A stretch of 64,000 bases of DNA from Acidimicrobiaceae bacterium (GTDB lineage: Bacteria; Actinomycetota; Acidimicrobiia; Acidimicrobiales; Ilumatobacteraceae): assembly GCA_947446815.1 (NCBI GenBank), contig CANFGT010000006.1, forward strand, positions 62,001 through 126,000. Direction: 5' to 3'. Below, one piece after another: positions 17,726-26,664 of the stretch. Every line of letters starts with the position of its first letter. The first letter of the stretch is position 1. The notes beneath the pieces were generated by a model. It ran no database searches and was not told the DNA's origin. It saw nothing but the letters and a program-made list of their open reading frames with translations. The position numbers and the translations under genes were made by a program.

Positions 17726-17800
<75 letters not shown>

Positions 17801-17856
17801 TTTCGACATGTTCCTTCGTCATTCTGACGGGTCTTTTCCACTGCGTCTGAGACGAC

Positions 17857-18432
17857 TTACAGCAGGTTCTGGTTGCAGAAGTCGTTGACGGTCATCTCGT
17901 AGATGTCCTCGGGGCCGTCTTCTTCATCAATCTGCTGACCCACATGGGTAAAGCCCAGTCCCCTCACAAGCCCCACTGACGGCTCATTATTCGGGTCGAC
18001 TGTGTATCGAAACACCTTGACCCCGGGCTGTTCGCTCGCCCACATCCACATGCCAATGAGAGCTTCACGGGCGTAGCCGTTGCGCTGAAACTTCGGGTGA
18101 ACGCCGAGACCAATTTCCAACATGCCACGTTCATCTGGTGGCGCGTGAAAACTAAGACTGCCAATGATCTCATTTGTTTCGCGCAACACAATCCATCGAA
18201 TGAACCATTTATTCGAAGCAGGATTTGCCAGCACCTGAGGAACTCGCCATCTCACGGGTGAGTCTTTTTCCATCAGCACACGAAAGGGATTGTGATATTC
18301 GTGCGCACGATAGATAGTGGAATCGTCAGGGTCCTCATACAAGGTGATGAGGTCATCAGCTGCAAGATGATGTAGATCTAATCGCGCACAGTGAATTACG
18401 GGTTCAGTGATATGCGGTAGTCCCACATCCAA
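17857..18432 (-). CDS. GNAT-family N-acetyltransferase (RimJ/RimL-like)
   Basis: A 191-residue protein with the acetyl-CoA-binding motif LGVHPKFQRNGYAREALIGMWMWA (the Q/RxxGxA loop) and a C-terminal GLVRGLGFTHVGQQ segment. These fit the RimJ/RimL-type branch of GNATs that acetylate protein N-termini or small amines. The specific substrate cannot be told. It lies 16 bases upstream of the next minus-strand stop and is convergent with the tRNA-Gly gene. Confidence 0.82.
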   Translation of the reverse strand: MDVGLPHITEPVIHCARLDLHHLAADDLITLYEDPDDSTIYRAHEYHNPFRVLMEKDSPVRWRVPQVLANPASNKWFIRWIVLRETNEIIGSLSFHAPPDERGMLEIGLGVHPKFQRNGYAREALIGMWMWASEQPGVKVFRYTVDPNNEPSVGLVRGLGFTHVGQQIDEEDGPEDIYEMTVNDFCNQNLL

Positions 18433-18448
18433 ATGTTACGAGCAGGAT

Positions 18449-19762
18449 TTAGTGCGCAGCGTTGCACTTATCAACACGTACAGAATCGGGTTCATCGGCA
18501 ACACCAGCGCCCTGACCTTCTAATGCGGCAAAAGGCCCACATGCATGGGGGGTAATCCATACATGAACCATCGGAGCACCACCAGTTTGCAAAGCGGACC
18601 CAGCGGGACAATTTCCTGCTGCGTCCAACACGCCAGCAACCTTGGGCACACCATTCACATACTTCCAACACAAGTTGTTATGCGTATGCCATTGAATGAG
18701 GCCACCTGCATAACTTGTCAACGTGATGTCGTTGCTCGCTGTACCCGTTGAAGCGATGAACATTGCAGACACCAGGGTCTTTGTCGTTCCCACAACTTTG
18801 TAGACCAGTGACTCTGGCGCAGTGGTGTCGAGGAAACGACCATCATTGAGGAGTGAATACTTAATGAGATGCTCAAATCCCGATGAGCCGTCACCAATGG
18901 AAACATAACCAGCGTTAATTGCGGATTGATACAACGCATATGTAGGAAGGTCGCGTTTGGCGTTCTCTACCAAGGCAAGTGCACGAGCACCTTGCTCTGG
19001 TGTGAAACCTTGAATGCCCGAGAGATTGATGGGCACTGCCGGGTCATAGGCACGAGGCCAACCCGAGGCTGCAGCTTTTGCCTGGTCCGATGTCGTGACG
19101 TGTGAATGCACCGTCGTTGTCGGCGCAATTGTGGTCGAGGTTGCCTTCTTTTTCGTTGGTGTTGCGGGCGTGGTTCCCGCAGAGGGCGATGACACCGATG
19201 AGCTAGCAACCGTGTCATCGACAGGCGGCACAGAACTTGCCGAGGGCGAGATAATGACGCCGTTGGCATCAACTGTCAGTCCGCCATCAACGGTGGGCAG
19301 TTCACCATGCGAATGTGCGTGCCCTGTCACTGTCCACGCTGCGACAAGCGAGACTGCAATGCAGAAATATGCGGCGTTGATCATGTGCAGAGAATGAGTT
19401 GGTGCATCACGACGGACATATGCCCACACGATGGCCATCAGCGAGACCAATGCGAGCGTTGCACAAATGGTGTCAGCAGGTTGAGGGCGTTCCGCAATCT
19501 CTAATCCGCTGACGAAAGAAACACCCGTTGTTCGAGTCATTATCCACCCACCCACGGCGACCGCGTTGACCACAGAGCCAACGGCAAGGACAGACCAGTT
19601 CGTCATCGATAACGCAACAACACCCCAGACCACTTGCGCGAGAGTCATCATCAAAAAGACACGCGACAACGTGGGGTGATCGGCATGAAGGCCCACTGCA
19701 GTGCCATGAAGAACACCTGCCCCAATAGACGCATATGCCGCCCAGCGCATTCGTTCGTTCAT
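18449..19762 (-). CDS. Uncharacterised membrane protein with Ser/Thr/Pro linker and a His-rich extracytoplasmic domain
   Basis: A 437-residue protein of no established function. About five hydrophobic helices (residues 5-145) are followed by HAHSHG, then a low-complexity Ser/Thr/Pro linker, then a globular domain of about 190 residues. That domain contains FEHLIKYSLLNDG, LDTTAPESLVYK, QWHTHNNLCWK and VWITPHACGPFAALEGQG. The recurring His and Cys residues suggest metal binding. I recall similar C-terminal domains in other actinobacterial proteins but no named family. The ATG at 19762 has GGGGGA upstream and is preferred to an earlier in-frame start. It is divergent from the acyl-CoA ligase gene. 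Confidence 0.6.
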   Translation of the reverse strand: MNERMRWAAYASIGAGVLHGTAVGLHADHPTLSRVFLMMTLAQVVWGVVALSMTNWSVLAVGSVVNAVAVGGWIMTRTTGVSFVSGLEIAERPQPADTICATLALVSLMAIVWAYVRRDAPTHSLHMINAAYFCIAVSLVAAWTVTGHAHSHGELPTVDGGLTVDANGVIISPSASSVPPVDDTVASSSVSSPSAGTTPATPTKKKATSTTIAPTTTVHSHVTTSDQAKAAASGWPRAYDPAVPINLSGIQGFTPEQGARALALVENAKRDLPTYALYQSAINAGYVSIGDGSSGFEHLIKYSLLNDGRFLDTTAPESLVYKVVGTTKTLVSAMFIASTGTASNDITLTSYAGGLIQWHTHNNLCWKYVNGVPKVAGVLDAAGNCPAGSALQTGGAPMVHVWITPHACGPFAALEGQGAGVADEPDSVRVDKCNAAH

Positions 19763-19834
19763 GAGTCCCCCGATCTCCTCTGAAAACCTAACCGCAATTG
19801 GGGGCCTTTGTGACGACCGACACAAGTAGTCGTC

Positions 19835-19840
19835 TACGAT
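19835..19840 (+). promoter_or_regulatory. Candidate leaderless -10 element
   Basis: TACGAT ends six bases before the ATG at 19847 and no Shine-Dalgarno is visible, so the transcript probably begins at the start codon. Confidence 0.55.
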
Positions 19841-19846
19841 TTAGAC

Positions 19847-21418
19847 ATGTCAGAGACCGCCATTTCCTCCATTGGAGACATTGTCCGCACCCACGGAGTG
19901 GGGCGCCCTCAGCACCCTTGCCTGATTGAAGGAATCCGTGAACTCACCTGGGCGCAGACCTACGAAAACGCTCAGCGCGTGGCCAATGGATTCGCCGCTG
20001 CCGGCGTGCAGGCCAATGATCGTGTGGCGCTCCTTGACATGAATGGCATCCCCCACTTTGAAGTGGGCTTTGGTGCCGCCCTCCTGAATGCCGTCAGTGT
20101 GGACGTGAACTTCCGCCTCGCGGCCCCCGAAGTCGAATACATCGTGAACAACGCAGAAGCCAAAGTTCTCGTTGTCGGTGCAGAGTTTGTCGGCATTCTC
20201 GATGCCATTGCCGACAATCTGGAACACACAAAACTAATTCTTGTTGTTGGCGGTCACGGCAAATACGAAGACTGGAATGCGTGGGTCGCTCGGCAACCCT
20301 TAGGTGACCCACATGCTGCATCCGGCCCCAAAGACATGGCCTTCCAGTTGTACTCCAGCGGAACAACTGGTTTACCAAAGGGCGTCATGCTCTCGAATGC
20401 AAACTTTCTCGCTATCGGTCCAATGATTCGTGATATCTGGGAACTCACACCAGACGCTGTCAATCTCGCTGCGATGCCGCTCTTCCACATTGGCGGTGGC
20501 GGCTGGGCAATGGCCGGCATGTACATGGGATGCACCACCATTGTTGTGCGTGTGATGGATCCCGTTGCTCTCATCGATCTGATGCAAGACAAGCGCATCA
20601 CTCACGGATTCCTTGTTCCCGCTGTACTCGGCATGATGAATATGGTTCCCGAAGCTGCATCGAAAGACTTCAGCAGTCTTCGAATGATGGCCTATGGTGC
20701 ATCGCCCATTAGCGAAGAAGTTCTCACCAAGAGTGTTGCGTTATTGAAGTGCAAGTTCTGGCAGGCATACGGTCTCACCGAGACAACAGGCGGTGTCATT
20801 AACTTGCCACCAGAAGACCATGACCCAAACAGCCCCAACAAGCATCGCTTGCGTAGTTGTGGCTTGCCTGGCCCGGGAGTTGAAGTGCGCATTCATGACA
20901 ATGACAACAATCGTGATTGCGAAGTGGGTGAAGTCGGGGAAATCTGGATTCGTTCTCCGCAAGTCATGCTGGGTTACTGGAAGCGCCCTGAGGACACCGC
21001 CAAAGCAATCAATGCAGATGGTTGGTTTACATCGGGTGATGCTGGCTATATCGACGCCGATGGGTACGTGTACATCCACGACCGCGTGAAGGACATGATT
21101 GTTTCTGGCGGAGAGAATGTGTATCCCGCAGAAGTTGAGAACGTTCTCATGTCGCACCCCGGCATCGCAGACGTTGCCGTCATTGGTATTCCGCATGAGA
21201 AGTGGGGTGAAACAGCACTCGCTTTTGTCGTGAAGGCTGCTGGCACCGACGTGAACGAAGACGAAATCATCGCTTACTCACGTGAACGCCTCGCACGATT
21301 CAAGTGCCCCACACAAGTGCAATGGATTGATGCATTGCCTCGCAACCCAAGCGGCAAAGTATTGAAGAAAGACTTGCGCGAACCCTATTGGGCGGGCCAC
21401 GAACGTCGCGTCAACTAA
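19847..21418 (+). CDS. Acyl-CoA synthetase (fatty-acid--CoA ligase, AMP-forming)
   Basis: A 523-residue ANL-superfamily enzyme that activates a carboxylic acid to its CoA thioester with ATP. The P-loop is YSSGTTGLPKGVMLS, followed by the aromatic-site motif YGLTETTGG, the hinge region GWFTSGDAGYIDADGYVYIHDR, and the C-terminal catalytic Lys in NPSGKVLKKDLR. These fit long- or medium-chain or aromatic acid ligases. It likely supplies CoA esters to the acyl-CoA dehydrogenase, enoyl-CoA hydratase and thiolase encoded within 15 kb. Confidence 0.92.
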   Translation: MSETAISSIGDIVRTHGVGRPQHPCLIEGIRELTWAQTYENAQRVANGFAAAGVQANDRVALLDMNGIPHFEVGFGAALLNAVSVDVNFRLAAPEVEYIVNNAEAKVLVVGAEFVGILDAIADNLEHTKLILVVGGHGKYEDWNAWVARQPLGDPHAASGPKDMAFQLYSSGTTGLPKGVMLSNANFLAIGPMIRDIWELTPDAVNLAAMPLFHIGGGGWAMAGMYMGCTTIVVRVMDPVALIDLMQDKRITHGFLVPAVLGMMNMVPEAASKDFSSLRMMAYGASPISEEVLTKSVALLKCKFWQAYGLTETTGGVINLPPEDHDPNSPNKHRLRSCGLPGPGVEVRIHDNDNNRDCEVGEVGEIWIRSPQVMLGYWKRPEDTAKAINADGWFTSGDAGYIDADGYVYIHDRVKDMIVSGGENVYPAEVENVLMSHPGIADVAVIGIPHEKWGETALAFVVKAAGTDVNEDEIIAYSRERLARFKCPTQVQWIDALPRNPSGKVLKKDLREPYWAGHERRVN

Positions 21419-21439
21419 TTCGCGCGTCATACTGATGTC

Positions 21440-21850
21440 GTGACACCTGATGAAGATCTTCGTACAACGCGAGGCATTCTGATTGCATCGTCTGCCATGC
21501 AGTGGTCCTTCGCACGCTCTGGCGGCGCCGGAGGGCAAAACGTCAATAAGACATCAACTAAAGCTTCGCTCACCGTTGCTGTCGATGACATGACATGCAG
21601 TAATGCTGCACGACAACGCATTATCGCCGCGCTGGGCGAAACCATCACCGTCACGAATCAGACAAGCAGAAGCCAATGGCAAAACCGGCGCAACTGCTTA
21701 CAGCAGCTAACAGAAATGCTTGACGCCGCTGCTGCTCCACCACCCGCGAAACGCAGGAAGACAAAACCAACTCGTGGTTCTGTAGAGCGACGGCTTGACT
21801 CCAAACGACGCGATAGCGAAAAGAAACGCGATCGCAAATCGTTGGAGTAA
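21440..21850 (+). CDS. arfB: Peptidyl-tRNA hydrolase ArfB-like ribosome rescue factor
   Basis: A 136-residue class I release-factor-like protein with only the catalytic domain. GGAGGQNVNKTSTKASL carries the GGQ tripeptide (residues 31-33), and a Lys/Arg-rich C-terminal tail (KRRKTKPT...KKRDRKS) would enter the mRNA channel of a stalled ribosome. No stop-codon recognition domain is present, which separates it from RF1/RF2. Start is a GTG with CATACT six bases upstream (possible leaderless promoter). The stop codon abuts that of the SDR gene. Confidence 0.88.
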   Translation: MTPDEDLRTTRGILIASSAMQWSFARSGGAGGQNVNKTSTKASLTVAVDDMTCSNAARQRIIAALGETITVTNQTSRSQWQNRRNCLQQLTEMLDAAAAPPPAKRRKTKPTRGSVERRLDSKRRDSEKKRDRKSLE

Positions 21851-22663
21851 TTACTTCAGAAGTGAGCCACCGTCACAGGTGATGACTTCACCCACAGTGA
21901 ATGCTCCTGCACGTGAGCACAAGAACAATGCAAGGCCACCGATGTCTTCAGGTGTACCAACGCGCTTGCTGGGGTTCATTGCGCCCACTGAGTCCCAGTC
22001 GGTTCCTTCAACGTCTCCACCAGTGCCAACACCGGTAGAGAGCATCCATGTGGGGAATGGTCCGGGAGCAATTGCATTCACGATGATGTTGCGTGAGCGA
22101 AGCTTTACAGCCAACACCTTGGTGAGTGCATGCACTGCAGCCTTTGAAGGGCCGTACGAATACGTCTCGAACGATGGGGTTCCGATGCCATCGATAGAGC
22201 CAATGTTCACGATGCGTGATGGATCATCTGTCGTAGAGCGAGCAGTCATGAGTGGCAACAACTTTTGCGTCAGGAAGAACACGCCCTTGACGTTGGTGTC
22301 CATGACTTTGTCCCAACCAATTTCTGGAAAATCATCGATGGGAGCGCCCCAAGACACGCCTGCATTGTTGATGAGAATGTCGAGGTGCTTTTCGCGCCTC
22401 GTAATCTCTGCGACAAGACCCTCAATGCCATCAATCTCTGCAACGTTTGCAGGAATAGAGACGCACTCGCCGCCGTAGTTCGCCATTAGGCGCTGCGCAG
22501 CTTCATCGCATGCTGCAGCTTTACGAGCCGAGATGTACACCTTGGCGCCATTAGCTAAAAGTGCTGCCGCAATCATTTCGCCAATGCCGCGCGAGCCGCC
22601 GGTGACGAGGGCAACCTTGCCCTTCACGGAAAACAGGTTCTGCAGTGTCATGTCGTGTGTCAT
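21851..22663 (-). CDS. Short-chain dehydrogenase/reductase
   Basis: A 270-residue classical SDR. The cofactor motif TGGSRGIGE is near residue 21, with NNAG (INNAGVSWGAP) and a catalytic YxxxK in YSYGPSKAA. The C-terminus GGLALFLCSRAGAFTVGEVITCDGG is typical of 3-oxoacyl reductase-like or gluconate dehydrogenase-like SDRs. Substrate unknown. GAGGAGG lies upstream of the ATG at 22663. It is the last gene of a minus-strand group with the nitroreductase and the DinB-like protein. Confidence 0.9.
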   Translation of the reverse strand: MTHDMTLQNLFSVKGKVALVTGGSRGIGEMIAAALLANGAKVYISARKAAACDEAAQRLMANYGGECVSIPANVAEIDGIEGLVAEITRREKHLDILINNAGVSWGAPIDDFPEIGWDKVMDTNVKGVFFLTQKLLPLMTARSTTDDPSRIVNIGSIDGIGTPSFETYSYGPSKAAVHALTKVLAVKLRSRNIIVNAIAPGPFPTWMLSTGVGTGGDVEGTDWDSVGAMNPSKRVGTPEDIGGLALFLCSRAGAFTVGEVITCDGGSLLK

Positions 22664-22705
22664 GGCGCCTCCTCAGGCTCATTGAAGTTCTGCAGAGAGA
22701 TTAGG

Positions 22706-23398
22706 TCATCGACCCTTCAGGACCGCAGTTCCATCAGGGTCCACAGCCCACGGGGCGCCCTCAGCCCAGGTGTCGGCGTAAATCAGTTCATTCATCGGCA
22801 CACGGCGTACCGGGCCGTGATTGCCTGCTGGCTTCCCCAGCGAAATCGTTGCAGCGATGTATGCGTTCTCAGGAAGTTCTAAAAGCTCACGGACTTCCTT
22901 CTCAACGAAACCATGAAAACCTGTGAGGACTCCGCCATAACCCTTCGCACGTGCTGCAAGGAGAAGGTTCTGGCATGCCGGGTAAATGGAAGCACCTTCC
23001 ATTGGATTTCGTTCGCGATATCGCAAAAGAATTGCGAGGACAAGCACAGGAACGTCGGCGAAATTCTCGACATAGTTCTCCATCGTGTTGGCCATGCGTG
23101 TCTTTGGAGAATCTTCGACAACGCCAGACCCAGCGTCGTAACCATCATTCTCGCGTTTGAAATTCCACAAGGTCTGTGCGCCTTGAGCAATAAGGGCTTT
23201 CACTTGTTTCGACTTTTCCGTGTCAGTAAACACCATGAAACGAAATGGTTGACGATTACTGCCGCTGGGTGCACGTGTGGCAGCAAACATGATGTCGCGC
23301 AGTGCGTCTTCAGGAATTGGCTCTGGCAGGTAACGGCGTATGGATCGCGTTGTTGCAATACCTTCAAGCAGCGGAATGTTATGAATTGACTCTTCCAT
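22706..23398 (-). CDS. Nitroreductase-family FMN oxidoreductase
   Basis: A 230-residue protein with the FMN-binding N-terminal block IATTRSIRRYLPEPIPEDALRDIMFAATRAPSGSNRQPFRF and a C-terminal ISLGKPAGNHGPVRRVP. The family reduces nitro groups, quinones or enones; actinobacterial members of this type are often annotated by homology only. Its ATG shares one base with the stop of the DinB-like gene (TAATG), indicating translational coupling. Confidence 0.88.
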   Translation of the reverse strand: MEESIHNIPLLEGIATTRSIRRYLPEPIPEDALRDIMFAATRAPSGSNRQPFRFMVFTDTEKSKQVKALIAQGAQTLWNFKRENDGYDAGSGVVEDSPKTRMANTMENYVENFADVPVLVLAILLRYRERNPMEGASIYPACQNLLLAARAKGYGGVLTGFHGFVEKEVRELLELPENAYIAATISLGKPAGNHGPVRRVPMNELIYADTWAEGAPWAVDPDGTAVLKGR

Positions 23399-23931
23399 TA
23401 GTGATCATGCACTCCGGCGTCCTTAGCCCACTTCCAATGCATACGACCATGATCGGCATTGGCTCCCAGCACGCCACCGATGGTGCCATCCGCCCACGGT
23501 GCACCAGGCAACACTTCGCTCAGTTGTTGATCAGAGAGTTCACTGAGCAACTGCAATGTGACCGCACGAGCACTTGCACCCAACGCCACCACTTCATCCA
23601 ACGACTTGCCGTGATGTTCGAGTTGCCACTCCTCTGTCATCGCATGCACCGACGCCATAATCTGATCGCGTGTTCGTGGTGTACCCGAATCATCATGAGT
23701 GAGACCCACAGGATTCTTCGCACCAGATATGTGCTTACGAATCATGCTGGCGAAGTTGCGCTCGATGAGTGCAAGGTGCGCAAGATGGTCGAGTGCCGAC
23801 CAGTAGTTCGATGGGTCATGCTCGCTCGGTGTGAGGTCTCCAAACAATTGCGTTTCCGACAACTGCGTGTAGGTGTTCAACAACCAAGTGCGGTCATCGT
23901 TCAATTTGGTTTCAATTTCAATACGATTCAT
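23398..23931 (-). CDS. DinB-family protein (possible thiol-dependent S-transferase)
   Basis: A 177-residue four-helix-bundle protein. LDHLAHLALIERNFA and the C-terminal NADHGRMHWKWAKD supply the His residues that bind a divalent metal in the DinB/YfiT fold. Actinobacterial members include mycothiol-dependent transferases and isomerases, but not all are enzymes. The ATG at 23931 has AGGGGA upstream and is preferred over a frame that extends into the divergent LLM gene. It is coupled to the nitroreductase by a one-base overlap. Confidence 0.75.
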   Translation of the reverse strand: MNRIEIETKLNDDRTWLLNTYTQLSETQLFGDLTPSEHDPSNYWSALDHLAHLALIERNFASMIRKHISGAKNPVGLTHDDSGTPRTRDQIMASVHAMTEEWQLEHHGKSLDEVVALGASARAVTLQLLSELSDQQLSEVLPGAPWADGTIGGVLGANADHGRMHWKWAKDAGVHDH

Positions 23932-23970
23932 ATGTTCCCCTTTGGATGAGAACCTAGTAGGCGTAGGCGC

Positions 23971-23976
23971 TACTCT
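23971..23976 (+). promoter_or_regulatory. Candidate leaderless -10 element
   Basis: TACTCT ends six bases before the ATG at 23983. No Shine-Dalgarno is present. Confidence 0.5.
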
Positions 23977-23982
23977 CGCCAC

Positions 23983-25020
23983 ATGACCGCTACACCTGTG
24001 CACCCCGAGCTCGGCTTCTACACATTGGCGGGTGCCCCGAAGTCCCCTCGCGACATGCTGGGTGAGTTGGCGCAGGCTGAGCAGCTGGGCCTTGGTACCG
24101 CATTCATCTCCGAGCGATTCAACATCAAGGAAGCGGGAGCTCTTACCGGAGCTGCAGTGGCAGCCACCAGCAACATCAATGTCGTCACCGCTGCAACGAA
24201 CCACACCACGCGCCACCCGCTTGTGACCGCATCCTGGGCAAGCACCTTGCACCTGTTGTCAGAAGGTCGCTTCAGCCTCGGCCTGGGCCGCGGTATCGAA
24301 GCGATGTTCAAGGCCTATGGCATGCCACTGGCCACCACCGATTCCATGGAACAGTTCGCACACCTCATGCGTCGCTTATGGAATGGTGAGACCGTGTTGG
24401 GCCACACCGACATCACCGGCACGTACCCCGTGTTGCGACTTGATCCCGACTTCCGTCTTGAGATTCCTCTCAGCATCACTGTGTTCGGCGACAACACGCT
24501 CAAGATGGCAGGACGTGCATACGACAATGTGATTCTGCATACGTTCTTCACCGATGAAACCACGCAGCGCGCCGTGCAAACGGTGAAGCGTGCCGCCGAA
24601 GAAGCCGGACGTGATCCTGACGCAGTCAAGGTGTGGTCGTGTTTCGCCACAATCGGCGACCACATTGATCCTGCATTGCGCCTCAAGAAAACTGTTGGAC
24701 GTCTCGCCACGTACCTACAGGCATATGGCGACCTCATGGTCCGCACGAATAAATGGGATCCTGCAGTTTTGAAGCGATTCCGTGAAGATGAATTCGTTCG
24801 CACCTTCCCTGGCGCATTGGATGCCAAAGGAACCACCGAAGATCTAGAGCGTGTCGCTCCCCTCATTCCTGCCGAATGGCTTGCACCTGCCGCAATGGGA
24901 ACACCCGAGCAATGCGTGGCTGCGATTCGCAATCAGTTTGCGTTGGGTTGTGATGGAGTCATCATGCATGGCGCAACACCCGCCGAACTTGCACCCATTG
25001 TTGCTGCGTACAAGCAGTAA
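23983..25020 (+). CDS. Luciferase-like F420-dependent oxidoreductase (TIGR03857-like)
   Basis: A 345-residue LLM TIM-barrel protein. The start MTATPVHPELGFYTLAGAP, the ERFNIKEAG segment, RFSLGLGRGIEAMFKAYGM and the C-terminal GVIMHGATPAELAPIV match an actinobacterial F420-dependent subfamily (MSMEG_2249-like). The reaction is unknown. It faces the DinB/nitroreductase/SDR group divergently across about 50 bases and ends base-to-base with the convergent dioxygenase gene. Co-occurrence with these redox genes suggests a shared catabolic theme, which is inference. Confidence 0.85.
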   Translation: MTATPVHPELGFYTLAGAPKSPRDMLGELAQAEQLGLGTAFISERFNIKEAGALTGAAVAATSNINVVTAATNHTTRHPLVTASWASTLHLLSEGRFSLGLGRGIEAMFKAYGMPLATTDSMEQFAHLMRRLWNGETVLGHTDITGTYPVLRLDPDFRLEIPLSITVFGDNTLKMAGRAYDNVILHTFFTDETTQRAVQTVKRAAEEAGRDPDAVKVWSCFATIGDHIDPALRLKKTVGRLATYLQAYGDLMVRTNKWDPAVLKRFREDEFVRTFPGALDAKGTTEDLERVAPLIPAEWLAPAAMGTPEQCVAAIRNQFALGCDGVIMHGATPAELAPIVAAYKQ

Positions 25021-25899
25021 TCAGACGGGCGTATCGCCCTTCACTGTCACGCGGTGGCCATAGCGGCGGAGGGGCCAGTAGTCCCAAATCGCACGATGCT
25101 GCGCACAACGGTTATCCCAAAATGCGACGGAATTTTCTTCCCAAACGAATCGTGTCTGGAAGTTTGGATGCTCCACATGGTCAAACAGGTACCCAAGAAT
25201 TGCATCACTCTCGTCTTTCGGGATTCCCACAATGTGCGTAGTGAATGAACGATTCACGAATATGCACAAACGACCCGTCTCCGGATGAGTACGAACAATT
25301 GGATGCTTTGCCATCGGATAGCTGGGCTTGTCCGCCACACCCTGATACAAACCTTTGTAGACGTGGTTGCCATCATGCACCGCAACGAGACCATGCAGGT
25401 ATTCCTTCATGCGATCACTCAATGCGTCATAGGCCGCATACATGCTGGCAAACAATGTGTCACCGCCGACAGGAGGAATCTCTTTCATGTAGAGGATGCT
25501 TCCCATCGGGGGCTGTGGTTCACACGACACATCGCTGTGCCATGCCTCTCCATTGGCGCGATTGGAATTCTCATCGGCAGAAATAACAAGAATCTCTTCG
25601 AAGCCGGCACTATTTGCAGCAGCTGGATGAACATCAAGATCACCGAAGCGACGACCAAACGCGATGTGCTGTTCTGGCGTCATGTGTTGGTCACGAAAAA
25701 AGATGGCACAGTTTTCATTCAAAGCACGGCGAATTTCGTTGAAGGTTTCTTCATCGATGTCGGATAATTGCACACCGTCAATAACTGCGCCTATTGCTGG
25801 CGACACCTTTTCAACCATGATGCGCTTGTAGGGCTGCGACTCTGACCAATCCACCGTGGAACGAGGGCCACCGCGCTTTGGCTTCACTACATCACTCAT
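25021..25899 (-). CDS. TauD/TfdA-family 2-oxoglutarate/Fe(II) dioxygenase
   Basis: A 292-residue non-haem iron enzyme. The HxD iron motif is in EAWHSDVSCEPQPP, the distal iron His is in CAQHRAIWDYWP, and the 2-oxoglutarate-binding Arg is in RYGHRVTVKG. The N-terminal ALNENCAIFFRDQHMTPEQHIAFGRRFGDLDVHP is family-typical. Family members hydroxylate taurine, phenoxyacetates, alkyl sulfates and similar acids to start their degradation. The substrate is not predictable. It is the downstream partner of the epoxide-hydrolase-like gene, 12 bases away. Confidence 0.9.
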   Translation of the reverse strand: MSDVVKPKRGGPRSTVDWSESQPYKRIMVEKVSPAIGAVIDGVQLSDIDEETFNEIRRALNENCAIFFRDQHMTPEQHIAFGRRFGDLDVHPAAANSAGFEEILVISADENSNRANGEAWHSDVSCEPQPPMGSILYMKEIPPVGGDTLFASMYAAYDALSDRMKEYLHGLVAVHDGNHVYKGLYQGVADKPSYPMAKHPIVRTHPETGRLCIFVNRSFTTHIVGIPKDESDAILGYLFDHVEHPNFQTRFVWEENSVAFWDNRCAQHRAIWDYWPLRRYGHRVTVKGDTPV

Positions 25900-25911
25900 G
25901 CTTTTAGCCTG

Positions 25912-26661
25912 TCACTTGATCCAGTGACCCGCAAGCATGCGGGCCGCTTCCTCTGGCTTTTCCAGCATCCACCAGTGACCGCACCCTTCAAGGTGCTTCA
26001 CCTTTGCATTCACTGCTGTTGCGATTTCTTCATGTGTTTCATGAGGGCCCGCAAAATGATCGTTCTCCGCAATGATGACAAGACCACGTTTTGGTTTCTG
26101 CTCAATGAATCGGCTTCCCAACGCACGCATCGCAGGCTGTGCTGCATCGCGGTACAAAGCAAGAATGCACCGAGCCATTTCGGCATCGATTCCTGACTTC
26201 ATCTCGCGTGCAATGTCTTCAGGGAAACCAAGTCCCCCGAATGCAGCAACAAATGTGTCGGCATCCATATCGACCATGCCTTGCACCATCTGCTCGCCCA
26301 CTTCGGGAGTTTGCCAACCTTGCGCTGCGTCGTGCCATACATAATCAGAATGCATCAGGCCCACGCAGTCTGCGACCCAACTGCGCACAATGCCTGGGTA
26401 TTCAGCGAGCACACGAAACACGTGACCTGCGCCCCAGTCGTGACCAACTAGATCAATGTCGCCACCGATTGCCTTCAATTCATCGGCAAGCCATTGCGTG
26501 TACTCGCGTACCGTGCCACCCCAATCCTTCGGGGTGGGCGCACCAAAACCTGGTGGCGACAACAACACGATGTCGTTGATGCGACGATCGTTCAACAATT
26601 CGACGACTGGTTTCCAGATGACTGACGTTTCTGGATTTCCGTGAACAAATACCTTTGTCAT
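25912..26661 (-). CDS. Alpha/beta hydrolase, epoxide hydrolase/dehalogenase-like
   Basis: A 249-residue alpha/beta hydrolase. The oxyanion-hole motif HGNP (residues 7-10) and the nucleophile elbow VGHDWGAGH put Asp75, not Ser, at the catalytic position; the general base His is in GCGHWWMLEKP. Asp nucleophiles occur in epoxide hydrolases, haloalkane and fluoroacetate dehalogenases, not in esterases. This suggests C-O or C-halogen bond cleavage. It is three bases from the enoyl-CoA hydratase gene and 12 from the dioxygenase, likely one operon. Confidence 0.82.
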   Translation of the reverse strand: MTKVFVHGNPETSVIWKPVVELLNDRRINDIVLLSPPGFGAPTPKDWGGTVREYTQWLADELKAIGGDIDLVGHDWGAGHVFRVLAEYPGIVRSWVADCVGLMHSDYVWHDAAQGWQTPEVGEQMVQGMVDMDADTFVAAFGGLGFPEDIAREMKSGIDAEMARCILALYRDAAQPAMRALGSRFIEQKPKRGLVIIAENDHFAGPHETHEEIATAVNAKVKHLEGCGHWWMLEKPEEAARMLAGHWIK

Positions 26662-26664
26662 TGC

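Noticed and set aside
23931-24252. N-terminal extension of the DinB-like protein
   Set aside because: The frame continues upstream but runs antisense into the divergent LLM gene, has Cys/Gly-rich low-quality sequence, and a good ribosome site precedes the ATG at 23931.
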